From the NCBI RefSeq assembly GCF_001647085.1, contig NZ_CP015520.1, positions 1,694,219-1,758,218 of the forward strand: a stretch of 64,000 nt of DNA, written 5' to 3'. This document shows, piece after piece, positions 8,038-17,043 of the stretch (position 1 is the stretch's first letter; every line of letters begins with the position of its first letter). This DNA comes from Thermococcus piezophilus. Its GTDB lineage: Archaea; Methanobacteriota_B; Thermococci; Thermococcales; Thermococcaceae. The notes beneath the pieces were generated by a model that worked only from the letters and a program-made list of their open reading frames with translations, made no database searches and had not been told where the DNA came from. The position numbers were made by a program, and so were the translations under genes.

Positions 8038-10014
8038 ATGATGAAGATTGTTGCCTTGGCCGGAAACCCAAACGTCGGAAAGACCACGATTTTCAATTCA
8101 CTGACTGGAATGCGGCAGCACGTCGGCAACTGGCCCGGCGTGACCGTCGAGAAAAAGGAAGGAATCCTTGAATACCGTGGGCAGAGATTTTTAGTAGTAG
8201 ATCTGCCTGGAACGTACTCCCTGACTGCCCATTCCGTCGATGAACTTGTCGCGAGAGATTTTTTGCTCAAGAGGAGTGCGGATGTTGTAGTCCACGTCCT
8301 CGATGCAACCGCCCTCATGAGGAACCTCTTTCTTACCATGGAAATACTTGAGATAGGCCTTGACAACGTTATCGTAGCCATCAACAAGATAGACCTCGCG
8401 GAAAAGAGAGGCATTGAGATAAACGTCAAAAAGATGGAGGAAGTCCTTGGAGTTCCGGTGGTTTTCCTCAGTGCTAAGGAGGGCATCGGCATCGAGGAAC
8501 TCAAGGGAAAGATATACCGAATGGCGAACGGAGAGCTGGAGGCCAAGCCTGTTGTTCCAACCTACGATCCAGAGGTTGAGAGGGAGATCCGGCACATAAC
8601 CGAGGTTCTCAGCGGGACTTCCCTGGCAGAGAAGTACAACCTCCGCTGGCTTGCCATCAAACTCCTGCAGAGGGATGAGGAGGTAATAAAGCTCGTTCTG
8701 AGGCACCTTGGCAGTGAAAAGCTTGACGAGATAATGACCCATATAAGCGAGGTCGAAGAGCGCTACAAGCGTGCAATGGATCTGATCATCGCCAGTCAGA
8801 AGTACGAGTTCATCGACGGTCTGATGCATAACTTCGTCAGGTACTCCCATGAGCAGAGTGAGACCTTCAGCGACCAGCTCGACCGGGTTTTGACTCATCC
8901 GATTTATGGCCTCATTGCCCTCTTTGGAGTATTCTATCTAATGTTCAAGTTCGTGTTTGCCTTTGGAATGCCCCTCCAGGGACTGCTCGAGGAGTCCTTC
9001 TCGAGCTTTGGCGTGTGGCTCGCGCCCCACATAGCGAACGAAACCCTACGCGCCCTTCTGGTCGATGGAGTGATAGCAGGAGTTGGCTCGGTGCTTAGCT
9101 TCTTCCCGCTGGTGTTCCTCCTGTTCCTTGCCATGTCCTTGCTCGAGGACATCGGCTACATGGCGAGGGCTGCGGTGGTTATGGAGAGGATTATGCGCAA
9201 GTTCGGGCTTTCCGGGAAAAGCTTCATACCCCTCGTCCTTGCCTTTGGCTGCAACGTTCCTGCGGTGATGGCCACGAGAACCCTAGACGACGAAAGGGAC
9301 AGACTGCTGACCATGCTCGTCAATCCGCTCATCCCGTGCAGTGCTAGGCTGAGCGTTATAAGTTTCCTAGCCGGGGCCTTCTTCGCGGAGCGTCAGGCCC
9401 TCGTGGCGGTAAGCATATACGCCACCTCCATACTCCTCGCGCTCTTGATGGCCTGGGTCATCAGCAGGTTTGTGATAAAAGGGGAGGAGAGTCCCTTCAT
9501 AATAGAGCTGCCCGAGTACCTCGTCCCCTCCTGGAAAACCCTCCTGCTCCACTCCTGGGAAAGGAGTAAGGAGTTTATCAAGAAGGCCGGGACGATAATA
9601 CTCCTCGGTTCAATAGCCATCTGGTACTTGAGCACCTACCCCGCACCGATCGGAACCGGAGGTAGCTACGCAGAAAGACTCGGCAGGTTTTTCGAGCCAT
9701 ATACAAGACTGATGGGCCTGGACTGGAAAGCCGCTGTCAGCCTGCTATTTGGGATAATCGCCAAGGAGAACGTTATATCCACCTACGGGATAATCTACGG
9801 AAGCGAGGAAGCGATAGTCGGCATCATGAGGCCCCTTCAGGCCTACGTGCTCGCCCTCGTAACGACTCTCTACGTTCCGTGCATAGCCACCATCGGCGCG
9901 ATAAGGGCCGAGAGCAGCTGGAAGTGGGCCGCCTTTACGGTGTTCTACATGATAGCCCTTGCCTCATTTGTTGGGATAGTTGTCTGGCACATCGGCATTG
10001 TCCTGGGTTTTTGA
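8038..10014 (+). CDS. feoB: Ferrous iron transporter FeoB
   Basis: About 658 aa from ATG 8038 (ATG 8041 is also possible), after AAGGTGT. The N-terminal G domain has G1 GNPNVGKTT at about residues 9-17, the switch region GNWPGVTVEKKEG, G3 DLPGTYSL, and NKID. It is followed by the Gate/core membrane domain with roughly eight to ten helices; PCSARLSV and YVPCIATIGA contain the conserved Pro-Cys pairs that line the Fe(II) path. Full length for the family. It imports Fe2+ across the cell membrane. Cotranscribed with feoA and the small gene downstream (9 bases). Confidence 0.95.
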   Translation: MMKIVALAGNPNVGKTTIFNSLTGMRQHVGNWPGVTVEKKEGILEYRGQRFLVVDLPGTYSLTAHSVDELVARDFLLKRSADVVVHVLDATALMRNLFLTMEILEIGLDNVIVAINKIDLAEKRGIEINVKKMEEVLGVPVVFLSAKEGIGIEELKGKIYRMANGELEAKPVVPTYDPEVEREIRHITEVLSGTSLAEKYNLRWLAIKLLQRDEEVIKLVLRHLGSEKLDEIMTHISEVEERYKRAMDLIIASQKYEFIDGLMHNFVRYSHEQSETFSDQLDRVLTHPIYGLIALFGVFYLMFKFVFAFGMPLQGLLEESFSSFGVWLAPHIANETLRALLVDGVIAGVGSVLSFFPLVFLLFLAMSLLEDIGYMARAAVVMERIMRKFGLSGKSFIPLVLAFGCNVPAVMATRTLDDERDRLLTMLVNPLIPCSARLSVISFLAGAFFAERQALVAVSIYATSILLALLMAWVISRFVIKGEESPFIIELPEYLVPSWKTLLLHSWERSKEFIKKAGTIILLGSIAIWYLSTYPAPIGTGGSYAERLGRFFEPYTRLMGLDWKAAVSLLFGIIAKENVISTYGIIYGSEEAIVGIMRPLQAYVLALVTTLYVPCIATIGAIRAESSWKWAAFTVFYMIALASFVGIVVWHIGIVLGF

Positions 10015-10023
10015 GGTGAAACC

Positions 10024-10278
10024 ATGCTGGAGCGCATCCTTGAGCTGATAAGGAACGGTAAAGGCATAGAAGAAATCGCCGAGGAGCTCTCCCTTCCACG
10101 GGAAGGAGTTGAGGGAGCGCTGAAGGTCCTGGAGAGCTTGGGCTACGTGGAGAAGGTCGAACTCGGAAGCTCTACCTGTGAAACGTGTCCGCTTAAAAGT
10201 ATCTGCCCTGGCTCTTGCTTCCGATTCAAAGGGGAAGTCTACACCATCACCGAGTTCAAACTCAAAGAACAAAAATGA
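10024..10278 (+). CDS. FeoC-like winged-helix protein with four cysteines
   Basis: 84 aa. The N-terminal 45 residues form a predicted winged helix (IEEIAEELSLPREGVEGALK). The second half has C52, C55, C61 and C65 in a CxxCx5CxxxC pattern, like bacterial FeoC, which binds an Fe-S cluster and modulates FeoB. It directly follows feoB (ATG 9 bases after the stop, behind GAGGTGAAACC). Role as an iron or redox sensing partner of FeoB is inferred from this position and pattern. Confidence 0.75.
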   Translation: MLERILELIRNGKGIEEIAEELSLPREGVEGALKVLESLGYVEKVELGSSTCETCPLKSICPGSCFRFKGEVYTITEFKLKEQK

Positions 10279-10323
10279 ACATCACATCCTTCTCGTTCAC
10301 CGTGGGGCATATTTAACAGCCGT

Positions 10324-10335
10324 AAAATATATAAG
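10324..10335 (+). promoter_or_regulatory. TATA box for NDP-sugar synthase gene
   Basis: AAAATATATAAG lies about 35 bases before ATG 10366, a canonical archaeal box A position, with the ribosome binding site GGTGAT between. The iron operon upstream ends at 10278, so this marks a new transcription unit. Confidence 0.6.
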
Positions 10336-10365
10336 TTTTCCGTCCGAGTGTTAAACGGTGATACC

Positions 10366-11607
10366 ATGAAAGCCGTTATTCTTGCTGGCGGTTTTGGAAC
10401 GAGGCTCAGGCCACTTTCATCGACCAGACCAAAACCAATGGTGCCAGTTCTCGGCAAGCCCAACCTTCAGTACCTTCTGGAGAGTCTGGAAAAAATACCC
10501 AAAATCGATGAGATTATCTTATCGGTTCATTACATGAGGGGAGAGATAAGGGAGTTCATCCACGAGAAGATGAGCGACTATCCTAAGACCATTCGCTTCG
10601 TCAACGACCCTATGCCACTGGAAACTGGCGGAGCACTCAAGAACGTTGAGGACTACGTGAGCGAGGATTTCCTCGTCATCTACGGTGACATCTTCACCAA
10701 CTTCAACTTTGAGGAGCTTATAGAGGCTCACAAAGAAAAAGATGGCCTTATCACCGTTGCAGTTACTAAAGTCTATGACCCAGAGAAGTACGGTGTCGTC
10801 GAGGTTGACGAGGAGGGCAAGATCGTTCACTTTGAAGAGAAGCCCAAGAGGCCAAAGACTAACCTTGTCGATGCCGGAATATACATGGTGAACAAGAAGG
10901 TTCTCGAGACCATTCCAAAGAACAAGGAGGTCTACTTTGAGAGAGAAATCCTTCCAAAGTTTGTCGCCCAGGGAGAGGTTTACGCCCACCAGATATCCCG
11001 TGAGTACTACTGGATCGACCTCGGAACGTCAGACGATATCTTCTACGCCCACCAGATAGCAATGGACGAGATAACGAAGCAGAATGGCTACTATACCATA
11101 AGAGAGGGTGCAGAGGTTCCAGAGGACGTTGAGATCCAGGGGCCTGTCTACATCGATGAGGGGGTCAAGATAGGCCACGGCGTCAAGATAAAGGCCTACA
11201 CCTACATCGGCCCGAACAGCATCATTGAGGACAAGGCATACCTCAAGAGGGCCATCCTGATAGGCAGCGACATCGTCAAGGAGAGGGCCGAGATAAAGGA
11301 GTCCATACTCGGAGAAGGCGTCGTCGTTGGCAAGAACGTCCTCCTAAAGGAGAATGCCGTCGTCGGCGACTACGCCAAGATATACGACAACCTCGTCATC
11401 TACGGCGCGAAGGTACTTCCATGGAAGAAGGTCGAGGAATACGAAGCGTATATCAAAATAAAGCTTGACCCAACCAAGGTCAGGCCGGGTGTTACGCCAG
11501 AGCGCTGCCCGCTAGGACTGGTCGAGTGCATCTACACCAAGTTCAAGGCCATAGCCGGCGAAAAGCCGCCCTGTGATGAGTGTATCGAAAACCAGTGGCT
11601 TTTCTGA
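10366..11607 (+). CDS. Sugar-1-phosphate nucleotidyltransferase (NDP-sugar synthase) with left-handed beta-helix
   Basis: 413 aa from ATG 10366, behind GGTGAT. The N-terminal nucleotidyltransferase domain begins MKAVILAGGFGTRLRPL, with the signature GGxGTRLxPLT and KPMVPVLGKPNLQYLLE; later EEKPKRPKTN binds the sugar. From about residue 250 come hexapeptide repeats of a left-handed beta-helix (VEIQGPVYIDEG, KIGHGVKI, YTYIGPNS). Likely makes GDP-mannose or dTDP/UDP-sugars. Odd: the last 40 residues hold four cysteines (ERCPLGLVECIYTKF, PPCDECIENQWLF), which are not part of the catalytic fold and could bind zinc. Substrate unassigned. Confidence 0.85.
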   Translation: MKAVILAGGFGTRLRPLSSTRPKPMVPVLGKPNLQYLLESLEKIPKIDEIILSVHYMRGEIREFIHEKMSDYPKTIRFVNDPMPLETGGALKNVEDYVSEDFLVIYGDIFTNFNFEELIEAHKEKDGLITVAVTKVYDPEKYGVVEVDEEGKIVHFEEKPKRPKTNLVDAGIYMVNKKVLETIPKNKEVYFEREILPKFVAQGEVYAHQISREYYWIDLGTSDDIFYAHQIAMDEITKQNGYYTIREGAEVPEDVEIQGPVYIDEGVKIGHGVKIKAYTYIGPNSIIEDKAYLKRAILIGSDIVKERAEIKESILGEGVVVGKNVLLKENAVVGDYAKIYDNLVIYGAKVLPWKKVEEYEAYIKIKLDPTKVRPGVTPERCPLGLVECIYTKFKAIAGEKPPCDECIENQWLF

Positions 11608-11610
11608 GTC

Positions 11611-11895
11611 TCTTCTCTTTTTGAGCCTTAGGGCACGCTTTGAAGGCTCGCGAAAAGAATGGAACCTCCGTAAGATAACAGATTGAAATGTGAATCCTAT
11701 GATATTTGGAGCCTTAAAACGCAAGTTCAACGTTTTTAGACGCCTGAAGGGCGTCGAAAGAGAAGAACTCAAGTTAAACTGCCGATTGAAGAGGAAATCC
11801 ACTGTAAACAAGCCCCCTCATAGTATAATGCAGCCCCAAATTTAGTCCGTTAAAAGTCAAAAACTTTTGATGAAAATTTGCGCCAGCAATTTCCT
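11611..11895. other. Intergenic region between two convergent genes, with one hairpin
   Basis: About 285 bases without a supported gene. It opens with a T-rich tract (11611-11625) that could end the NDP-sugar synthase transcript. A GC-rich inverted repeat, GACGCC-TGAAG-GGCGTC, lies at 11739-11755 behind TTTTTA. Antisense reading frames here show no family features. An unmodelled small RNA cannot be excluded. Confidence 0.4.
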
Positions 11896-12699
11896 TCAGT
11901 ACCTAATTCTTGGGTTGTACTCAAGGAGCATCAGACCGTTCTTGAAGATTCTTATCGTGCCGCTCTCGGAGAGACTTATGGAGACTGCCTTTGTGAGTTT
12001 GGTTATCCCTGCGGCCGCTATGTGCCTGCTTCCCAGTCCGGGTGGGAGCATTAGATCAATCGCCTTGGGATCAACCTCTATATACCTCCCACCCGCAATG
12101 ATTCTGCCCGTGTTGCTTATGACGAAGGCCCCGTCAAGCTGGGCAAACTCCTTAATGATTTCCTTACTGTCTCTGTCGAGGACGTTTATCTTGTGGCCCT
12201 TAAAGGGGTTGGGTATCATCTGGTGGGAGTGCTTGAGCACGTTCCTCGTGTCGCCGATGACGAAGAGCGTCCCGACTGGAGTACCCTCTCGTCCCTCGAT
12301 GCTCAGCTCAATGGCTATCTCGAGGAGCCGCTGGAGGACGTTCTGGTTCTGGGCAAAGAACCCGCGCATCGCGGAGAGGTTCTTCTTGACCGTTTTGACT
12401 CCAATCAGCTCACTGGTGACGTAAATGAAAGAATCCCCTTCCTTGACTATATCGTGCTCGAGGAGAAAAGCAGAGATAAGGTTGAGGATGTTATTTATAT
12501 CGAGGTTCTGAGGAATGGAGACTCGTTTGATCCTGTCGTTCTCCACATCGAAGGAAGAGCTTAGTATCACAACCGTAACGTCTATATCCGGGATCGTGTT
12601 TGGATCAACATCCTCTAAAACAACTAATGCCTTTCCACCCAGTTCTTTCACAACCGTAATCGCGCTCCTTATCATTATCTCTGGGATCCTCTTGGTCAT
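11896..12699 (-). CDS. dacZ: Diadenylate cyclase (c-di-AMP synthase), DisA_N domain
   Basis: 267 aa. The C-terminal half is a DAC (DisA_N) domain: the adenylate-binding motif DGAFV at residues 189-193 and the second motif GLGSRHIAA at 221-229 (RHR in bacteria, RHI here) are both present, with SESGTIRIFKNG closing the domain. The N-terminal half (PDIDVTVVILSSS, ITSE-like VTSELIGVKTVKKN) is the archaeal extension seen in DacZ and is of pyruvate-kinase-like alpha/beta type. It makes cyclic di-AMP from two ATP. The gene stands alone and is convergent with the NDP-sugar synthase gene and divergent from ubiX. Confidence 0.88.
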   Translation of the reverse strand: MTKRIPEIMIRSAITVVKELGGKALVVLEDVDPNTIPDIDVTVVILSSSFDVENDRIKRVSIPQNLDINNILNLISAFLLEHDIVKEGDSFIYVTSELIGVKTVKKNLSAMRGFFAQNQNVLQRLLEIAIELSIEGREGTPVGTLFVIGDTRNVLKHSHQMIPNPFKGHKINVLDRDSKEIIKEFAQLDGAFVISNTGRIIAGGRYIEVDPKAIDLMLPPGLGSRHIAAAGITKLTKAVSISLSESGTIRIFKNGLMLLEYNPRIRY

Positions 12700-12799
12700 G
12701 TCAACCAGCCGTTAATAAACTAACTTCGGGATGTATAAAAACCTACCGTCCTCAGAAAACGTTAAAACTAAGCGTGCCATAGGGCATTTGGTGTGAAAC

Positions 12800-13333
12800 A
12801 TGAGAATAGTGGTTGCAATAACAGGGGCGAGTGGAGTAATCTATGGTGTGAGATTGATTGAGGTTTTACGTGATATGGGGCACGAGGTTGTGACGGTTGC
12901 TTCCAAAACCGGCCTGGTTGTCATAAAGCACGAACTTGGCATTGACTTCAAGCCCGACTACACCGAGGACAACCTTTTCGCCCCAATCGCCTCCGGTTCC
13001 CATAGGTTCGACGCCATGGTAATTGCCCCATGCTCGATGAAGACTCTCTCTGCTATAGCCAATGGCTACGCCGATAACTTAATAACCAGGGCCTCGGACG
13101 TTGCTTTAAAAGAACGCAGAAAACTTATACTACTTATCAGGGAGACGCCACTAAACTTGATACATATCCAAAATATGGTGAAGGTGACTCAAGCTGGCGC
13201 TATTGTGATGCCAGCTTCTCCAGGATTTTACACAAAACCCAAAACTTTGGACGAAATGATAAACTTTATAATTGGAAAAATCTTAGATGTTCTTGGACTC
13301 GAAAACGAGGTATACCCTCGATGGGGGAGTTAG
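12800..13333 (+). CDS. ubiX: UbiX-family flavin prenyltransferase
   Basis: 177 aa. Flavoprotein fold with [15 protein letters not shown] at the N-terminus (FMN binding), [20 protein letters not shown], and the C-terminal [13 protein letters not shown] and [17 protein letters not shown], all family signatures. It makes prenylated FMN for UbiD-type decarboxylases. No UbiD gene is in the window. It heads a tight run with the Lrp-type regulator (1 base apart) and the CYTH gene. GTGTGAAAC precedes the ATG. Confidence 0.92.
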   Translation: MRIVVAITGASGVIYGVRLIEVLRDMGHEVVTVASKTGLVVIKHELGIDFKPDYTEDNLFAPIASGSHRFDAMVIAPCSMKTLSAIANGYADNLITRASDVALKERRKLILLIRETPLNLIHIQNMVKVTQAGAIVMPASPGFYTKPKTLDEMINFIIGKILDVLGLENEVYPRWGS

Positions 13334-13334
13334 T

Positions 13335-13817
13335 ATGATTCAGCTTGATGACCTCGATAGGGCAATACTTCGCCTCCTGAAAGAGGACGCAAGATTAACA
13401 ATATCAGAAATAGCCGGGAGGCTTGGTAGGCCCGAATCTACAGTTCATTTTAGAATTAAAAAGCTCCAAGAGCAGAACGTCATTGATAAATATACCATAG
13501 TTCTTGGCGAGAGGCTCCAGCCCAAGAGCCTTGCCATAGTTTACATACAGGCCGAAACCCCGATCATAGAGGACTTCCTCGAGAGGTACATCCTGTACCT
13601 AATGAAAACTCTTTCCATGTTCCCCAATGTCTTGGCTGTTGCAAGGAGTGGAAAGGCCGGGATTATAGCCCTAATAGGTGAAGAGAACCGCGAAAAGCTC
13701 AATCGCTTTGTAGATGAAACCATAAGGGCACTCCCAACTCTCAAGAAGGTTGAAGTGTTTCCAATAGATAGCTTCACCAAGGGCAAGGAGATTGTTGGCT
13801 TCTTAGTGGGGGTCTAA
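13335..13817 (+). CDS. Lrp/AsnC-family transcriptional regulator
   Basis: 160 aa from ATG 13335, just after the ubiX stop and behind GGGGGAGT. The N-terminal winged helix is clear (LDDLDRAILRLLKEDARLTISEIA, GRPESTVHFRIKKLQEQNVI). The C-terminal RAM/effector domain covers residues 65-155 but is divergent. Its target is unknown; position suggests control of its own ubiX-CYTH transcription unit. Confidence 0.88.
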   Translation: MIQLDDLDRAILRLLKEDARLTISEIAGRLGRPESTVHFRIKKLQEQNVIDKYTIVLGERLQPKSLAIVYIQAETPIIEDFLERYILYLMKTLSMFPNVLAVARSGKAGIIALIGEENREKLNRFVDETIRALPTLKKVEVFPIDSFTKGKEIVGFLVGV

Positions 13818-14333
13818 ATGGAGATAGAGATCAAGTTCCGAGTTGAATTCAATAAGACCAAGGCGGCAATAGAGTCTCTTGGCGCTGTATTTGTGGGGGA
13901 AGAAATTCAGGAGGACCTATATTTTTCCCTTTCTCTTCCAGAGCTCCTCCGAATAAGGAGGATAGTCAATTTGGGGCGCGCTTTTCTGACTTACAAACGG
14001 ATTGAAGATTCTGGAAAGAACGAGGAGTTCGATGAGATAGAGGTGGAAATCTCGGACTTCGAAAAGATGCGGGAGATACTGAAGAGGCTCGGCTTCGAGG
14101 AGGACATCTGGGTCAGGAAAAGGCGTTTAGTTTACCGGCTCAATGACGTGACATTCGAACTAAGTGAAGTGGAAAGGCTAGGGGCCTTTCTTGACATCGA
14201 GGTAATGAGCGACGATGTGAGCTATGCCAAAAAACGGATATGGGACATCTCAAGAAGGATTGGGTTGAGAAAAGAAGACGTCGAACCCAGGCTTTACCAA
14301 GAGCTCCTTCACGAACTCGAAGATAAAACGTAA
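13818..14333 (+). CDS. CYTH domain protein (class IV adenylyl cyclase/thiamine triphosphatase fold)
   Basis: 171 aa. The defining ExExK motif is at the start (EIEIKF, residues 2-7), followed by the alternating basic and acidic strand motifs RIRR, LTYKRI, DEIEVEI, RKRRLVYRL and FLDIEVM. Members hydrolyse inorganic triphosphates or make cAMP; in archaea most are probably triphosphatases. ATG directly follows the Lrp gene stop (TAAATG), so expression is coupled. Confidence 0.88.
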   Translation: MEIEIKFRVEFNKTKAAIESLGAVFVGEEIQEDLYFSLSLPELLRIRRIVNLGRAFLTYKRIEDSGKNEEFDEIEVEISDFEKMREILKRLGFEEDIWVRKRRLVYRLNDVTFELSEVERLGAFLDIEVMSDDVSYAKKRIWDISRRIGLRKEDVEPRLYQELLHELEDKT

Positions 14334-14363
14334 ATATATTTACCCTCCAATGTATTAGAGGGG

Positions 14364-14791
14364 ATGCGTATGGACTCCCGCAAAGGCCAAGTTCCCTCGA
14401 ATATCTCTTTATGATAGCGGCCACGTTGGTGGTAATCCTCTTAGTAATCCGCGCAATAGGCGCAATATCGGCACCGTACTCAACAGCACTCACCGTGGTC
14501 CTTGGAAGTATGCCAAATCAAGTGGAGGATCAGGGAAACTTTAAATTAGAAGTCTGGCTGGAGGACAACGGAGACGGTACATACAAGGTTAACTACCGCA
14601 TATGGGCTGTTAAGGACTCGATAAACGGTGCCAAAGTCCAGCTGGTCTGCTTCGGTCCTGTAAAAAATGTTGCCGGGCTTGACCCCATAGAGCACGAAGG
14701 CATCCTTAAGCCTGTAAACTACTGGACACCTGTGCCAGAGAGGGCCTTCCCATCTCAAGTTCAGTTCACCGTTTGGAAGCGGGGCCTGTGA
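14364..14791 (+). pseudogene. Class III signal-peptide (archaellin/pilin-like) protein, frameshifted in signal peptide
   Basis: ATG 14364 or 14370 begins MRMDSRKGQV. With one T restored in GTTT near 14392 the next residues are SLEYLFMIAATLVVILLV, the type III signal peptide QxSxEYL followed by a hydrophobic helix, the hallmark of archaeal pilin-like proteins in Methanococcales/Thermococcales. As given, the frame ends at a TGA at 14413 while the rest (MIAATL... to 14791) stays open. The mature part is about 120 residues, beta-rich. The stop overlaps the ATG of the next gene (TGATG). Confidence 0.75.
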
Positions 14792-15819
14792 TGGGCCCTC
14801 TTTTACTGATTTTACTTGGCATGTTGAGCCTATCATTTCCTGTATCCGCAAGTTTTGCGGTTTACTATGGCCCCTTTGGTCCGGACGAAACTGCTCAGCT
14901 CGATAAGTTTAACATCCTAATTCTTCCGCCCACCATCGACCCGACCTATGTTTCCTGCCTTTCTGCCAACCACACCGTCGCCGGCTACGTCAGCCTTTCG
15001 ACCGTTGGCGGCTGGGAACCATGGGCGGAAGACGTTCCCCAGTGGCTCTTCATAGACAAGAACAAGAACTGGAACGAGGAGGTGGTTGACTTTGCTTCGC
15101 CGGAATGGGAGCGTATAATCCTCGATGAGGCCGTTCCGTACATTCTCTCAAGGGGTTTTAATGGAGTTTTTCTCGACAATCTTGACTACGTTGATTTGTA
15201 CCCCTCTAAGAGAGCGGCCGTGGTCGAGCTTGTAAAGGCTATAAGGGAGCGCTATCCCAACATAACGATAATCGCCAATAGGGGCTTTTCGATAGCGAAG
15301 GAGATAGCTCCCTACGTTGATTACGTTCTCTTCGAGGACTTTGTGAGCTACTACAACTTCACGAGCGGCCGCTACGAAATCTTTGGCGAAAACGAGCTCG
15401 AGTGGGAGTTCGGGCATATAGAGAAGCTCAAAGGCTTAAACGTTTCAGTACTCGCGCTGAGCTACGCCAACCTGAGCGATGAATCGCAGGTGGAGGAGTT
15501 CCCGGCTTTAATCTGCGAATACGCCAAAGAATGGAGGATTAAAGACGTTTATCTCACCGACGTGGCTCTTCAGCGGATTGGGGTTGACCCATGCGTAGAG
15601 GCGTCAAACCAAAGTCCTGCTGGTACTACCACGACCACATCATATAGGGAATACAACAAAGACACTCTGACTCCAAGCGGTGAAAGTTCACCCAAAAGTT
15701 CACCCAAAGAAGCCACAGAAAATGGCGAAAATGGAAGCGAACCCAGGGTTATCTGCGGACCCGCGTTAATAGTGACCCTTCTGCTCCTCGCGCTCACCTC
15801 GCGGTGGCGACGATTTTGA
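14791..15819 (+). CDS. Secreted GH114-like (endo-alpha-1,4-polygalactosaminidase-like) protein with CGP-CTERM anchor
   Basis: 342 aa from ATG 14791, overlapping the preceding stop. Signal peptide at residues 1-22 (LLLILLGMLSLSFPVSAS). The body is a TIM-barrel-like domain with YYGPFGPDE, AGYVSLSTVGGWEPW, FNGVFLDNLDYVD and YVDYVLFEDFVSYY, as in TM1410/GH114-type proteins. A Ser/Thr-rich stalk (about residues 270-315) leads to [21 protein letters not shown]-like tail: CGP motif, hydrophobic helix and basic end, the CGP-CTERM sorting signal of Thermococcales. Surface-anchored; sugar target unknown. Pairs with the pilin-like gene upstream. Confidence 0.8.
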   Translation: MGPLLLILLGMLSLSFPVSASFAVYYGPFGPDETAQLDKFNILILPPTIDPTYVSCLSANHTVAGYVSLSTVGGWEPWAEDVPQWLFIDKNKNWNEEVVDFASPEWERIILDEAVPYILSRGFNGVFLDNLDYVDLYPSKRAAVVELVKAIRERYPNITIIANRGFSIAKEIAPYVDYVLFEDFVSYYNFTSGRYEIFGENELEWEFGHIEKLKGLNVSVLALSYANLSDESQVEEFPALICEYAKEWRIKDVYLTDVALQRIGVDPCVEASNQSPAGTTTTTSYREYNKDTLTPSGESSPKSSPKEATENGENGSEPRVICGPALIVTLLLLALTSRWRRF

Positions 15820-16987
15820 TTATGTCATTGAACTGGAGCTCGTAGTCCTCTCCGACGCGCCTGTGTGTTTTGGCATTAACAGCGTAGATGAAGGTCTTCC
15901 CCAGATCGGTGTGAACCTTGTAGGCCAGATCCCTTGGCGTCGAGCCCTTGGGGAGTAGGTGGACGTGCGGCAGAACGTTGCCGAACTGGTCCGTGAGCTT
16001 GTGCTCGTCCTCCACAGGATAGACCGGGATCAGCTGGAGGAGCTCGAAAATGGCCCTGTTGATGACCTCCTGGACGCCCGTGGAGCCGAAGCGGTCGAGA
16101 ACCCTCTCCTTTATCAGCTGCAGTGCTTTTTCCTGCTTGGTGCTCATCGGCTTCAGGATTTTGAAATCACTCGAACCAGGAACGTAGTCTATGAAGCCCG
16201 CCTTGGCCGCTTTTCTAAGGGTCAGCTCCGCGGCGGCACTCGTTGGGACAACTATGTAGCCCCTCTTCTCCCCTTCCCGCTTGAGCCTTTCAAGCTGCTC
16301 ATCGCTTGCTGCATCAGCCTTGTTGGCGGCTATTATTATCGGCTTGTTCACTTTCCTCAGCTCTCTCACGAAGGCGAGCAGGTCTTTGTCGCTCCACTTC
16401 GTCGGGTCGCTGTCCAGACCGAGTCTGTGTATGGCCTCAAAGGCGTCTTCCTCGCTGACGCCTATTCCCGTCAGCTGGTCGGCTATAGCCTGCGCCAACT
16501 TGAGGTGCTGGAGCTTTATCCTCTTGGCGAACTTCTCCCAGTTTTTCCTGAGTATGCTGTATATCCAGTAGTCTATCTCCCTCTCGAGGAACTCAATGTC
16601 TTCAACAGGGTCGTGATAATCAGTTGGCCGGCCCTCAGCGTCTGTTTTACCAGTAGCATCAACGACGTGGATTAACGCCGAAGCCATCCTCAGGTCGTCG
16701 AGGAACTTGTTGCCCAGGCCGCGACCCTCGTGGGCCCCTGGGACGAGGCCGGCGACGTCTATCATCTTTAGGGGGAGGAGTGCAAGGCCGTCCTTGTATT
16801 CGTAGTTCTGGGGGTTTGGATTACAGCCGAGCTCCTTGCAGGGGTGCTCCGCTACCGCGTAGGTAACGCCGACGTTGGCATCTATCGTTGTGAATGGGTA
16901 ATTGGCAATTTGAACGTCAACAAGGGTCGCGGCCGAGAAGAAGGTGGACTTCCCGACGTTCGGCTTTCCTACAACTCCTATCTCCAT
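15794..16987 (-). CDS. ychF: YchF/OLA1-type redox-regulated ATPase
   Basis: 397 aa from ATG 16987, behind GGTGGTGAGC. G1 is GKPNVGKST at residues 7-15, then [19 protein letters not shown] (G3 region) and ANKAD (G4, NxxE-type substitution allows ATP). The C-terminal TGS domain ends with [15 protein letters not shown]. It interacts with ribosomes. Its end overlaps the GH114-like gene by 26 bases, convergent. Its promoter region (16988-17043) is where the composite transposon inserted. Confidence 0.93.
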   Translation of the reverse strand: MEIGVVGKPNVGKSTFFSAATLVDVQIANYPFTTIDANVGVTYAVAEHPCKELGCNPNPQNYEYKDGLALLPLKMIDVAGLVPGAHEGRGLGNKFLDDLRMASALIHVVDATGKTDAEGRPTDYHDPVEDIEFLEREIDYWIYSILRKNWEKFAKRIKLQHLKLAQAIADQLTGIGVSEEDAFEAIHRLGLDSDPTKWSDKDLLAFVRELRKVNKPIIIAANKADAASDEQLERLKREGEKRGYIVVPTSAAAELTLRKAAKAGFIDYVPGSSDFKILKPMSTKQEKALQLIKERVLDRFGSTGVQEVINRAIFELLQLIPVYPVEDEHKLTDQFGNVLPHVHLLPKGSTPRDLAYKVHTDLGKTFIYAVNAKTHRRVGEDYELQFNDIIKIVATAR

Positions 16988-17036
16988 GCTCACCACCGAG
17001 GTAAATTGGAGGAGGGGTTTTAAAGGCCTGCGGTTT

Positions 17037-17043
17037 GGTAGCG
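17037..17043. repeat. Left 7-bp target repeat of composite transposon (GGTAGCG)
   Basis: GGTAGCG directly abuts the left terminal inverted repeat at 17044. The same seven bases directly abut the outer right end at 24044-24050. Read as a target site duplication. Confidence 0.7.

Noticed and set aside
11512-11811. Minus-strand frame of 99 codons
   Set aside because: Overlaps the NDP-sugar synthase end and a low-complexity intergenic region; no family features.
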